Source: Nageia nagi (Eukaryota > Pinophyta). From it: a DNA stretch of 64,000 bases. The notes beneath the pieces were generated by a model. It saw only the letters and a program-made list of their open reading frames with translations, did not search any database and had not been told where the DNA came from. Numbering within the stretch: the stretch's first letter is position 1; every line of letters starts with the position of its first letter. The DNA lies in contig JBITNC010000001.1 in assembly GCA_050084985.1 (NCBI GenBank), forward strand, positions 53,320,001 to 53,384,000, given 5' to 3'. Shown piece by piece: positions 1-11,082 of the stretch. The translations under genes were made by a program, and so were the position numbers.

Positions 1-981
1 ACTTCTCATGATCTCTTCTTCAACATCAACAAAGGAAGCTTGGGATAGGCTGAAGAAAATTTACCTTGGGTCAAAATTTTTAAGGAGGTTCACTATTTTA
101 CAAAAGTTGTTGCAATATCGTCAAGGTGAAGATGAAGTGCTTCTATTTACTTGAACAAAATCATTGACCTCATGACATAATTGGTTGGCTATGGGTGCAA
201 CTGGATCAATGATGAGTTCATGGTCTTCATCATTCTTCAAAGCCTTTCTACAAAGTTCAGTAACTTTGTCACGGTTATAGAAACTAGGCTCGATGATGAA
301 GAAGATGTCATCTCTCTTGATAACCTTTCTAGACTCCTTCTGAAGCATGAGGAAACTTTGAATAAGAAAATGTTAAACTTTTCTCCAAAGGATAATAACA
401 TTGCTCTAAGAGCAACCAAAACTCCTTTCAAGAAGAAGTTCAATCATTATAAATCTAAAGATAACAAATCCTCATCTACCTTCAGGAAGCATGAGAAAAA
501 GGGCAATAATAATGGCAACTTCAAGCAAAGGAATGACAAAGCTGGATCAAGCAATCCAAAACCTAAGGCAAAGTTTGATGGAAATTGTAACTTTTGTGGC
601 ATCTTTGGTCACAAAGAGTATGATTTTCATAAAAAAAAATTTGCTAAAAAAGGCAAAAGGGGAAATGCAAATGTGAAAAATTTCAATAATAAAAAGAAGA
701 ACAAGCATGCTGCTACTATTGCCTACTACTCAGTGACTCAAACTATTTCAAATGATTGGATTGTTGATTCAAGATGCACTAATCACATGTGTTATGAAAA
801 GGATAAGTTTGAAAACTTTCATAAGTACAAGAAGGATGCAGTTGTGATAGGTGATAATTTAGTCTTTGATGTTCAAGGAATAGGGAGTGTGAATATTCAT
901 GGAAAGGTTCTTGATAATGTCTTTTATGTGCCTAAACTAAGGATGAATCTTATCTCCGTAATTCATATTACAAGGAAATGA
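1..981 (+). pseudogene. copia A gag and protease remnant
   Basis: Decayed gag: a UBN2-type capsid portion interrupted by a stop near 150, then a Lys/Asn-rich stretch and a zinc knuckle near 589-640. The knuckle reads CNFC-GIFGH and lacks the final Cys (Phe instead). The protease follows near 757-790, where the catalytic D-S-G has become D-S-R in the motif DWIVDSRCTNHMC. Gag would package element RNA and the protease would cleave Gag-Pol; with the stop and the altered active site neither can be functional. The 181-981 part is open. The same segment in element B (50530-49560, minus) aligns throughout, so this is a family feature and not chance coding. Confidence 0.85.
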
Positions 982-2092
982 TACTCATTTGAGTTTACCT
1001 CACACTTCTGTGTGTTAAGAAAGGACTTGCCACCTTGATGAAAGGATCAGTATAGGATGACTTTATATTATGGATCAAGTTCCTTCAAAGATGTGTTTTG
1101 CTGTAAATGTTTGTTCAAAGGGTAATCTTTGGCATCAACGATTAGGGCACCTTAACCACAAGAGTATTCAAGATATGAAAAATCAAGAACTTGTGGAAGG
1201 TTTACTTAATATTTCACCCACAATTGGTCTCTGTGAAAGGTGCATTCTAGGAAAGATAAATAGGCAAAAGTTTGAAAAAGATAAGGCAACTCAGACTACT
1301 CATCCTCTTCAGCTTATGCATTTAGATTTGATGTGTCCGTTTCAGACTAAGTCTAACCTTCATTGATGACTTCAACAGGATGACATTTGGTTATCTACTT
1401 GAGCACAAGGATCAAACTTTTGACAGGTTTAAAGACTTCAAGGCTCTTGTTGAAAATCAAACTGATTTTAAGATCAAGATGTTGAGATCTAATAATGGAG
1501 GTGAGTATAATAGTAATGAGTTTAACGACTATTATGTTAAACATGGGATCAAGTGGCAATTCACAATCCCTTACACCCCTCAATAAAATGGAGTTGCCAA
1601 AAGGAAGAATCGAACCATTATGGAAATGGCAAGGTGCATGTTGGGTAACCTTCCTACTTTCTTATGGGGTGAAGTTATTTACACTGCTATTCACACCTAA
1701 ATAGGTGTCCTACTAAAGTAGTTGAAGGTAAAACTCTGTATGAAGCATAGACAGGAAAGAACCTAACATCTCACACTTTAGGGTCTTCGGTTGTGATGCA
1801 TTTGCCTTCATTACCTCAGAGAAAAGAAATAAGTTGGATAAAAGATCAAAAAAATGCATCTTTATGGGGTATGATAATCAGCATAGAGGTTACAGGCTCT
1901 ACTCCTCATCCCATAAAATAGTATTTATTTCTAGGGATGTCAAGTTCAATGAACTTCCTGAGGATACGACTTCTCATGCTGAGGTGTCTGATTCAGATGA
2001 TTCTTTACCTACACCTAACTGGTTGGATGATAATGTAGGGAAGTCACCATAAGAGCAAAATTCTCTAGCTCAAAGAATTACAAGGAGTATAA
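982..2092 (+). pseudogene. copia A integrase remnant
   Basis: Pre-integrase HHCC zinc-binding region near 1127-1275 (WHQRLGHLNHKS, then CERCILGK), then the integrase core with HLDLMCPF and the RSNNGGEY motif near 1480-1510, where the usual RSD is RSN. There are frame changes around 1365, 1586 and 1700. The C-terminal part (1834-2052) reads DKRSKKCIFMGYDNQHRGYRLY, typical of copia integrases just before RT. Integrase would join element DNA to the chromosome; the loss of a catalytic-type Asp and several frameshifts make this copy dead. Confidence 0.85.
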
Positions 2093-2094
2093 CC

Positions 2095-3681
2095 TTGAAT
2101 AAATCTTTATTTGCCAAAATTGATAATAAGAATGAGCCATCAACCTTCAAAGAAGCTTCCAAGCAAGAGTGTTGGATGGAAGCTATGAAAGTTGAGTATG
2201 AGGCGCTCATAAAAAATGAAACTTGGGATTTGGTTCCTTATCCCAATGAGAAAAATATGATTGGAAATAAATGGATATACAAGGTCAAGTACAATTCTGA
2301 TGGAGAAATTGAAAAATATAAAGCAAGGTTAGTGTCCAAAGGATTCACTCAGAAATATGGTATTGATTATGAGAAAACCTTTGCTCTTGTGGCCAAGATG
2401 CCTACTGTTAGGATAATCCTTGCTCTTTCTACAGCTCAAGGATGGAAAGTTTTTCAACTTGATGTCAAGAGTGCATTTCTCAATGGTGACTTGGATGTAG
2501 AAATCTACATGAATCAACCAGAAAGATTTATTCTAGAAGGTAAAAAGTCTTTTGTGTGCAAGCTAAAGAAGTCTTTGTATAGACTAAAGCAAGCACCTAG
2601 AGCATGGTATAAGAAAATTTCAAGATTCTTTGCAGATATTGGTTTTTCCAAGTGCTTCTCTGACTCAGATCTCTATGTACTCAATCAAGGAAAAGACATG
2701 GTCTTAATTCACCTTTATGTGGATGATCTTCTCATAACTGGCAATAATATTGAAATCATCCAAGAGTGCATATCCAAACTGAAGGCAACATTTGAAATGA
2801 CTGATCTAGGTCTATTGCATTACTATTTTGGGATGCAAGTATACCAACATAAACATTATACTTATCTTAGTCAATCTATGTATATATCAGACATCTTGCA
2901 AAAGTTTGGAATGGAGGAGTGTAGATATGCTACAATACCTATTTCTCCTAGAATCATTATATCTCTGAGCTCAGATTCTCAGTTGGTTGATGCTACAGCT
3001 TATAGGCAATTGATCGGTAGTCTTCTGTATCTGACTATCTCTCGACCTAATATTGCCTTTGTAGTGATCTGATGGCACGATTAATGTAAAAACCATATGT
3101 TGAGCACCTCAATGCTATTAAGCAAATCTTGAGGTATGTGGCAGGGACAAAGGATCTTGCTCTTAAGTATTCCAAAGTGCCCTCGATTGTTCTCTCTAGG
3201 TTCTTAGATTCTGATTATGGGGGAGATAAAGATGACAAAAAATCAACCTCTGCATATGTGTTTAACATTATTTCAGGTGCTATCTCTTGGGCTTCCAAGA
3301 AGTAACCTACTGTGACTCTTTCTACCATCGAAGTTGAATATCAATCCATGTCTATTGCCACCCAGGAAGCTATTTGGCTAAGGCATCTTCTGAATGAAAT
3401 TAGGTTATGAGCAAAATGGCCCATCTCTTATTTCTTCAGATAATCAATCGGCTATCTCTTTGGCTAAGAATCATGTGCTCCATCAGAGAACCAAACATAT
3501 GGAAATCCAAGCCCATTTTATCAGGGAGAAGGTTCTAGATGACATCATACACTTGGAGTATTGTCCATCTACTGTAAACTCCACTGATTTATTCACCAAG
3601 CCCCTTCCTGAAGCTCAATTCAGCAAGCTTAGGGATTCTCTCGGGTTGGTGAAGTTGTCCTCAAGGGGGAGTGAAGTTTGA
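2095..3681 (+). pseudogene. copia A reverse transcriptase and RNase H remnant
   Basis: The RT stretch (2095-3070) is open for 325 codons: WKVFQLDVKSAFLNG, then LKQAPRAWY with the Trp intact, then the catalytic YVDD box near 2718-2730. A stop at about 3070 and frameshifts break the join to RNase H (3075-3681), which keeps DSDYGGDKDDKKSTS-like, SWASKK-like and THMEIQ-like blocks. The pol end (RGSEV, stop at 3679-3681) overlaps a polypurine run AAGGGGGAG at 3663-3671. Family identity is certain from the RT motifs; function is lost. Confidence 0.9.
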
Positions 3682-4425
3682 ACTTTTGTTAGTGATGACA
3701 ACTTCACCTTTAAGAGCCCTTTTTTATTGTTATATAGTGTTGATTATGATATACCTTCATGGTAAGTTCGCTCTGTGTGAGGAACTTCTTGTATATTTTA
3801 TACCTCTGTGGTAAGTTTGCTCTACATGAGAAACTTGTTGTATAATTTTTTGAGCATATAATTGATCAATTAGTTTCATTATTCAAGTATTCATATGAGA
3901 AGATCTAGTATGTGTCTTTAGGCATTGTACAGTCATCTATATGTTATGCTCTATTAATAATCAACACATGTCTATATACAACAGGTGACTATGAGTGATG
4001 GCTTGGCATCTCCGTGATGACTTATAGTGCACCATTGATCAGTTATTTATAAGATGGCATTATTTGATTTCTTATTAATAAAATGAATATATGATGCATC
4101 TAACTGATTTTGTTCATGAGTTGCTTGTAGCATGCAGGATCTTCTTCAGAAATGTAGGTTACCTTGTGTAAGCAAGCTCATGGAGACTCACATGTCAGCT
4201 TAAAGTTGATCAACTACTATGTACAGTGAAACTAGTTGTGGTTAATGATTGTATTGTAAACCATTTTATCAAATGGTAATGTAGTGAGTCTCAAACTAGT
4301 TCTCAAAAAGATTCTCAAATATGTAAATGTTCTCATCTCCGTTTGTATCTCTATGGAGGAGAACTCTCTCTTACTCTCTCTCTTCTCTCTTCTACGCTCT
4401 ATCCCAATATTGCATTAAGGGGGAA
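3682..4425 (+). other. post-pol spacer of copia A ending in PPT
   Basis: No coding capacity. This 745-bp spacer lies between the pol stop (with its own PPT-like run at 3663-3671) and the true polypurine tract at 4417-4425 next to the LTR. Equivalent spacers occur in B (45988-46708, minus), C (from about 61270, minus) and F (15675-16384, plus). Shared landmarks are a 'gatgacttatagtgcacca' block near 4018 and the 'tgcatctaa.tgat.ttg.t.atgagtt' block near 4096. Confidence 0.75.
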
Positions 4426-4914
4426 TGTTAGAATTTGTAATAAAATATTGTGAATATCTAAACTCTTGTAAATTCAATTAATCATTTAAAGGATATTTAG
4501 ATACCTTAAGGGATTAATTGAATTCTTTATTATGTAAACTTTGACCTTACCATGTGGTTAGTTGGTAGGTTAAAGTTAGGTAATACATTTATTGTAATAC
4601 TAACCTTACCCTTGGGTTTAAAGGGAGGTTAGGGAGGTGCTCTCATGCTATAAATAGAGCACCTCTCCTCTTGTAATATCACTTAGATTTAGAGTAAGAT
4701 TTCTCCACTAGTTTGTGTAGGAGAGAAAGGAATTGTAGTAAGAGGGTGCATAGTTTGAGAATTGAGATCTAGTTGTGGATGTACTCCCAACTAGGGAGGA
4801 ACCACTTATATTGGTGTTATCTTGTGTGAATGGTGTTATTAGCTTGTATATGTTGAATTATTAAGTTTCCTATAGTATTGTACCTTGAGGATTAGTGTAG
4901 AACTAATTCCTTCA
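4426..4914 (+). repeat. 3' LTR of copia A (489 bp)
   Basis: Begins TGTTAGAATTTG directly after the polypurine tract and ends CTAATTCCTTCA. The end is set by comparison with the end of LTR D (6132, minus strand), which also reads TTCCTTCA. A TATA box is at 4649-4656. It shares the 'gggaggaaccactta' U5 block with LTRs B, C and D but differs in U3, so it is a distinct LTR subfamily. Confidence 0.9.
4649..4656 (+). promoter_or_regulatory. TATA box in LTR A
   Basis: TATAAATA inside CTATAAATAGAGC, about 223 bp into the LTR. The same box stands at the matching place in LTRs D (6396-6403, minus), E (7192-7199), F (16546-16553), G (53919-53926, minus) and B 5' LTR (53639-53646, minus). In the B 3' LTR it is changed to TATAAGTA. 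Confidence 0.7.
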
Positions 4915-6116
4915 CCATGGGGGGGTAGGGTTCAATAGTAGGAGGCCAAAAAAGGTGATGGAGGCTATAGAGTGATGATAGAGGCTACATAAGGGTCATA
5001 GAGGGAGAGGTAGCAGGGGCTACCAGGGCAACACCAAGGTAGCTACAAGCTATGAGGTGGTGGGGGCATCATTAGAGCGATAGCAAGTCATGAGGTAGTG
5101 GGGGGCACTAGGTTGGTAGCAAGCATGAGGCGATGGGGGTTGCCAAGGTAATAGTAGGATACAAGGCAACAAGCACCACTAGGGTGATAGGAGGCTGCAA
5201 GGTAGCAAGGGTCACCAGGGAAATAGAGGTTGTGGGTAGAGTGGAGACGATATGATGGGAGGTCACAAAGGGTGATGGAGGAGGCTAGTTGGGCCATAAT
5301 GTGGTAGGTTGTAGGAGGTGAGGAGGCCTGTTGGTATCCAAAAAATTTACATTTAGAAAATGTTTTAGTGTCTTCTAGGGCCTTCAAATAATTTCATGGT
5401 AATTATCCTTCATTTTTGTAATCTTAGCTTCCTTCTTTTCCCTCTCACAAGGATGTTGCACAGCTTTATTATTATTGCAACCAATACCATGAGAAAATAA
5501 CTCATATGCATTTAAATGTATCATCCATTTTTTTAATTTTTTTTTAAATATATATATATCATGGCATAATAATATAGCTAGTATATTGAGGGAGAGAGAT
5601 GATTATTTTCAAACAAAATTTATTAAACAAAAAAAGGAAGTAATATTATTGAAGATTAGTTTTATTTATGCTTGTCATATCAATAAAATTGTAAGAATGT
5701 ATTTTATATATTACAACCACCTTTTCATAAATGCTCATATCCTTCATTTTATATCAATATATTAAAAAATGCAACTATCATAAAAATTGTTAGTATGAAA
5801 TAAATTGCATCATATGTTGCTATTTTTAAGCAAATGTTGTAATAAATTGAACTAACACATCACTAAATATGTTAGATATAAGTAGTGAAAAAATAAATTA
5901 ATTAATTAACACATACCACTAAATATGTTAGGCATAAGTAGTGATTAAAAATTTGAGGGGAGTAAGTAAGAGGTTATACCTTCAAAGGTTTTACCTCACA
6001 AGGATGAAGAGAGACAAAACCTCCAAGTTGAGTAGTCTCCAAAATGTAGAAGAAGAAATTCCACACCAAGACCAAGAACAAGAGCTACCACACTAGGAGA
6101 AGAGCTTCCACACTAG

Positions 6117-6128
6117 GCTCTGATACCA
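6117..6128 (-). other. primer-binding site of copia D
   Basis: Reverse complement reads TGGTATCAGAGC, the usual plant copia primer-binding site for the 3' end of initiator tRNA-Met. It lies three bases inside the LTR edge. Confidence 0.85.
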
Positions 6129-6131
6129 AAT

Positions 6132-6624
6132 TGAAGGAACTAACACTAACAATATAATTTCTAATAAACTAAGATCACATGAAAACTCACAATTACATCT
6201 AACAAACTCACAAAGCAATTTCACAACACAAGATATAAGTGGTTCCTCCAACTAGGAGTACATCCATTAACTAGATCTTTACTTCAATCACAAATACAAC
6301 TCTTTTACAATCCTCCTAATCTCAACTCCTACACTTCTACCCTATAGCATTAATTTACTCCATAATTGGTGTGTGATCACAAAGAGGGAGCCTTATATTT
6401 ATAGGCCAAAATTCTTTTTTGGATCACTCTTTTATTCAATGTACAAAAACATAACATGCACATCTTTTACTCAAGGGGCATGCTCATGATATGGAGTGTA
6501 AGATAAGTTACATTATCATATTCACTTAAATACTTAAGATATCAAATGATACCCTTAAGTATTAGTGAACTTACATAAAAAATTTAATACAAACCTTTAC
6601 AATAATGCATTATACATTCTAACA
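6132..6624 (-). repeat. 5' LTR of copia D (493 bp)
   Basis: On the minus strand it begins TGTTAGAATGTATAATGC and ends TTAGTTCCTTCA; closely related to both LTRs of B. TATA box at 6396-6403 (minus). The 5 bp after the outer end (6625-6629, tatct) would be one TSD copy; the other is out of the window. Confidence 0.87.
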
Positions 6625-7475
6625 TATCTTATACTTGATATGAATGTTTTATATGATGCATCTAATTGATCTTGTTTATGAGTTACTTGTAGCTTGCAGG
6701 TTTCATCTTGAGAATGCAAGTTACTTACTTTGAGTGGATAGGTTCATGGAGGCTCATATGTCAACTTAGTGATTAATTGACTATACTTACAATGAAACTA
6801 GTTGTAGTTAATGATTTTATTGTAAACTATTTTATCAAATAATATTGTAGTGAGTCTCAAACTAAGATCTTGCTTATTTCTCAATGATTTAAAAGTTTTC
6901 ATCTTCACTTGTATCTCTATGGAGGATAACACTTTTACTCTCTCTTTCTTATTTTCTCTATTCTCTATCCTAATATTACATTAAGGGGGAAGCATTAGAA
7001 TTTGTAATGTAATATTGTGTAACATTTCTCTTTTATGTAAATTCACTTAATGCTTAAAGTATCTTTAGATACCTTAAAGTATTAAAGGAATAAATATAGA
7101 GAGGGAAATAAATATAGGAAGAGAATTAAATATAAAAATATTTTTAAGTTTATCCTTGGGTTAAATGGAGGTTAAAGAGTGGGTTTCTTCTTATAAATAG
7201 AGAGGTAACCCTCCCCCTCTCATATTGTACAAATTAGAAGCAAAGTTATGCTATATGTTTAGAGTTTAGAGAGAGAGAAAGAATATGTAAGAGAGGTCCT
7301 TGAGAATAAAAAGATCTTAGCTAGTGGATGTCCTTCAAAGGAGGGAGGAACCACTTTATATGTTGTGTTCATTGTGATATTGGTTTGTGTTATTGTGCTA
7401 TTTATTTGATGTTGTGAGTGTCTTCTTGAGATCTTAGTAGATTATAAGTTAATTCAAAAAAGGTTAATTTTTGCA
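6625..7475 (+). mobile_element. 3' end of copia element E (+) with LTR
   Basis: From 6625 the sequence again matches the post-pol spacer of A ('gatgcatctaattgatcttg' near 6656), followed by a PPT (TTAAGGGGGAA, 6981-6991) and an LTR from about 6993. The LTR start is mutated (CATTAG for TGTTAG) and its end is uncertain (7475 or up to 7482). TATA box at 7192-7199. LTRs F and G are its closest relatives in the window. D is inserted in this element's spacer, so E is older than D. Confidence 0.78.
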
Positions 7476-8008
7476 CCAATCAATGTAAATCTAAATATAA
7501 GCTATCCTCATCAGAACACATCGAGCTCAGAAATGATTTGTTCCAACCTAGAGACTACAATTGGAATAGACACTATGGATGATACTAATGATTATTTGAT
7601 GAAACAAGAACTAATAATGGTACCTTTCCAATCAATGTAAATTTGATAACAAGAGAGTATCTAGAGTCTTAGATGATAAATAAAGACATATGAATTACAA
7701 TGCGATCAACAAACCTCATGCTATTGATGAAGCATGAAAAGAGGACTTTAGCCTCAAGCTATTATCAAACTGTGAGGAGTGAAGAGATAGACAAGGACAT
7801 TTGGAACCACAGTTATATCTCCAAAACCTAGACTACAATGTAGATGTCCCAATGGTTATTCGAATAACTAGTGAGATTCACTCACTTTAGCATAAACAAA
7901 CGATGTAGTCATTAGTGAATGCTAACATTAGCTCATATACCAATGAACGATGCATATCGATATGTACCTTTTTATATACTAATTTTGTTTTTTTTTTTAT
8001 TTTACTAT
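7476..8008. other. no recognised feature
   Basis: AT-rich sequence without a credible coding frame. It ends in a T-run (7986-8000) just before the proposed LTR start of element M. Confidence 0.5.
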
Positions 8009-8279
8009 TGTTGTGCCCACACAACACACCCCAAAATACAAGATTTTAGGGACCCTATTTTTGCAAAGGCAATGAGGTGCATTGCCTCGAGATTGACTTT
8101 TGGTGATAGATAGTTCATTCTAAAGAGTGCAAACATGATATTAGGGAGCGATTCAAGATCTTATAATAAATACCCTAAAGAGTATTGAAGTATCTAGCCA
8201 TTGATTTTGCAGTCGAGGAGCCAAGATCTGAGAGATAGCATCAAAGCATAAAGTTTTGGGTCTAGAGTGTAGTCAATGC

Positions 8280-8760
8280 AAGTGGGGCCATTTTTGCAAA
8301 GTTTGAGCTCATAGGTTCTAAGGGTGATAAAAAGGCCCATTTTTGCAGGATTTAAGCACAAAGGTATCGAGGTGAAAAAAATGAACATTTTTGTCAAAGT
8401 TGAATCCAGGGGTAGTGAATGTGGCTAAGATGATAAAAATAAGCATTTTTATCAATTTTGACCCCAAAAAGTTGAAAAAGGGAAGTATGATAAAAATGTG
8501 CATTTTTTTCAATTTTGAGCTTAGAAGTGGTTAACAAGGCAAGAATATGCATTTTTACATAGTTTAGATCTGAAAAACTCAAAAAGGTCAAAAAGTAAAG
8601 TTGAGCTCAAATGCTCAAAAATGTTTAGAAAGTGCAATTTGATTGAAAGTGTCAAAGTGTAGAGTTTGAACTTTAAAGTGCCAAAAATGCTAAAAATGAT
8701 CATTTTTTAGAGTTTAAGGTCATTTTTGATCGTGAATGCTAAAAATGATCATCTTTTAGA
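8280..8760 (+). repeat. diverged short-period tandem repeat
   Basis: The landmark CATTTTT recurs at 8289, 8338, 8396, 8444, 8501 and 8550, with spacings 49, 58, 48, 57 and 49, followed by blurred copies to about 8760. Each unit is roughly 'gatgataaaaa.g.catttttgcaa.gtttgag'. The alternating spacing suggests a dimer of about 106 bp. Confidence 0.6.
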
Positions 8761-9009
8761 GTTTGAGCTCAAAAATATTGAAAATGCATAGTTTGAGCTC
8801 GAAAATGATGAAAAATGTGGATTTGGTCAAGTTCAAGATCCAAAATGGTGGATATGGGTCTAAAATGCACAAGGTGCACCCAAGAGCATAGTTTGAGGAT
8901 TTTAGTGATATCAGAGCCTAGGTTTTGACACATAGCTCCCAAGAATGGTAAAATATGAAAATCTTTCAAGAGATAAATGCAAATGGTGTTGAAAATCAAG
9001 TCTATGAGC

Positions 9010-10560
9010 ATCATTAGAGAGATAAGGTAATTTATAACATAATTAAGACTTGAAATTTTTTATATTGACCAAGATTTGTGCCCTTTAAGGCTAATCATAG
9101 TTTTCCAAGGCAATAGAAATCCAATGGGATGTATTTTGGTGCCTAGCTACCAAGGAAAAATGAAATTTATCTTGAAAAATAAGGGAGATGGTTTTATTGC
9201 ATGTAAAATCTTATTCTAAGGCACTTTAGCTCTACAAATTTTTTATTTTGACCAATGGAAGTGCCCTAAAATCCTAGGCGCAAGTTTCCAAGTGATTGGA
9301 GATCCATAGACTTGTATTTTGGTGCCTAACTTAAAGGAGAAAAATGGATTTTGACCAAAATACCAAACCAAAGTCATATATTGATGGAAAAAGGGGTTTC
9401 AAAAATATTTAAATCTACAATTTTTCAAATTTGATCAATTTTTGAAGCCCAAAAAGCTAGGCACATATTTTTAGCTATATGGAAATCCAATGGAGTGATT
9501 TTTGATGCTTAGCATCAAAGAAAAGATAAGTTTTTGATAAAATTAAGTTTAAGTGCTTAGGAACAAGGAAAGGACCATTCTAAGCACACTTAATACTCAA
9601 AATTTTCAATTTTGAGAAATTTTGGGCACCCTAAAGGCTAGGCATAGGCTTTTAAGTTTGTCCAAATCTAATGGAGTGAAAAATGATGCCTAAAATGAAA
9701 AATTTGATAAATTTTAATCAAAAATCAAGTTTGTGGTGTCCATTACGTGAAATTTGGCATTTTGAACACATTTTGGTCTTGGAAAAATCAATTTTGAGCA
9801 CACTAAAGGCTAGGCACAGGTTTTCAAAGCTATGGCAATCAAAAAAATGAAAAATGGCACCTAAGATAAAAATAAATTCAAAAATTTAGTCAAACACAAG
9901 TTTGAAGGGCCAATTGGTGCAAAATATGATTTTGAGCACATTTAAACTTGCAAATTTCTAATTTTGAGAATGGAAAGTGGCCCAAATTCCTAGGCATAAG
10001 GTTTTTTAGTTTTTCCAAATCCAATAAAGTGAAAATCAGCACCTAGGTTGGAAAAAATTACTAAATTTTGATCAAAATTCAAATTTGAGGACATAAGTGC
10101 ATAAAAAAGGTCATTTAAGAAGGTTTAAAATTGCAAATTTTCATTTTTGAGTAATTTTGGAGGCTCAAATACCTAGGCATAGGTTTGGGGCTGATTGCAA
10201 ATCCATAGGGCTAAAATCTAGAGCCTAAGTTACCAAGAATTGACAAATTTGGTATAAAATTAAAGTTGAAAGATATTCCAATCACATTTAAACCTACAAA
10301 TTTTTTATTTTGAGCACATATAAGGCACCAAAAAGCTAGGACCAATTTTTCCAAATCCATACAAGTGAAAACTAGAGTCTAACTTGAGGAGGAACATCAA
10401 ATTTTGCTCAAAAATTGAAAATTTTGCCTTCATTGTATGAAAAATGGAATTCTAAGCAAATTTAAACTTTGAAATTTTTGAAATTGAGTAAGTTAAGGCT
10501 CAAAAATCTAGGAGGCATTTTTCATTTCTATGGAAATTTCACTTTTTTCTACCAAACAAA
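9010..10560 (+). repeat. 178-bp tandem array, nine diverged copies
   Basis: The landmark CTAGGCA (or a variant) recurs at 9091, 9274, 9457, 9638, 9810, 9990, 10173, 10336 and 10508: spacings 183, 183, 181, 172, 180, 183, 163, 172. Each unit also holds 'ccaaatccaat.gagtgaaaa', 'gcctaa', and 'ttttgagcacatttaaa..tgcaaattt'. The period is close to nucleosome repeat length. Copies are old and variable, with no open frame. Confidence 0.8.
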
Positions 10561-11074
10561 ATCTATAGACATGAAAATGGAAAATTTTGCCAAAATCCCA
10601 AATTCTTCACAAAAGCTCCAAAACCTCTCAAAACTTGCCAAGCACCTTATAATCCCAACTTCCATCCATTCATGAGCTCAAATCCACTTTTTAAAAAAAA
10701 TTCCAAATTTCAAACCCCCTATCTTTTTCAAAAATTAGATCAAAAATCCACTTTTTCAAAAAATTCTCTCATAATTTCTTGAAAATTTACCACAATGATC
10801 ACATCAAGGAAAAATCTAGGTACAAAGAAAGGAGCTCAAAAGACTGATGGAAGGATCTAGAATGATGATATGAAGCTTTAAATTTTGCCAAATTGATGCA
10901 AAATACCTTGAAATATGTGTGAGAGGGAATCAATTTTTGTAAATATTTTATTCCTAGCATATTTTAGTGGGATGAGACTCTTCTCCCATTAAAATAATAT
11001 TGTAATCTCAATTTAGCATTTTAAGGCTTTATTAAAAATTAGGGCAACACCCTCAAATTTTGACCTAAAATATC

Positions 11075-11082
11075 TATAAATA
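11075..11082 (+). promoter_or_regulatory. TATA box in candidate LTR M
   Basis: TATAAATA within TATCTATAAATAAACC, followed about 30 bp downstream by a GC-richer 'gggggtcacattttggggc'. This fits an LTR promoter about 1.3 kb before the PBS. Inference from position and motif only. Confidence 0.45.

Larger units (their letters stand above)
1..4914 (+). mobile_element. Ty1/copia element A, 5' end outside window
   Basis: Plus-strand copia retrotransposon in the order gag, protease, integrase, reverse transcriptase, RNase H, the order that separates copia from gypsy. The 5' LTR and first part of gag lie left of the window. Coding sequence is broken by frameshifts and stops but recognisable from about 1 to 3681. 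About 745 bp of non-coding sequence follow, then a polypurine tract (4417-4425) and the 3' LTR (4426-4914). Elements B and C are the same family, shown by matching gag, integrase, RT and post-pol sequence on the opposite strand. A lies inside the leader of element D. Its TSD cannot be tested because the left end is missing. Confidence 0.92.
4915..6624 (-). mobile_element. copia element D fragment: leader and 5' LTR
   Basis: Minus-strand element cut by the insertion of A at 4914/4915; its remainder lies beyond the left edge. It retains a 5' LTR (6132-6624), a primer-binding site (6117-6128) and at least 1.2 kb of untranslated leader. The leader resembles that of B: a 'cctccaagttga' block before the PBS, an AT-rich part with a short (TA)n run, then a G-rich part (4920-5300) of imperfect short repeats around 'ggctaca.gg.ggca'. 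The residual open frames in the G-rich part look accidental. Confidence 0.82.

Noticed and set aside
5088-5387. 99-codon minus-strand frame in the G-rich part of the D leader
   Set aside because: Made of degenerate short repeats in an untranslated leader; not matched by an open frame in B.
8009-8026. TGTTGTG..CACAACA hairpin as a terminator or MITE end
   Set aside because: No matching inverted end nearby; better explained as the start of a gypsy LTR.
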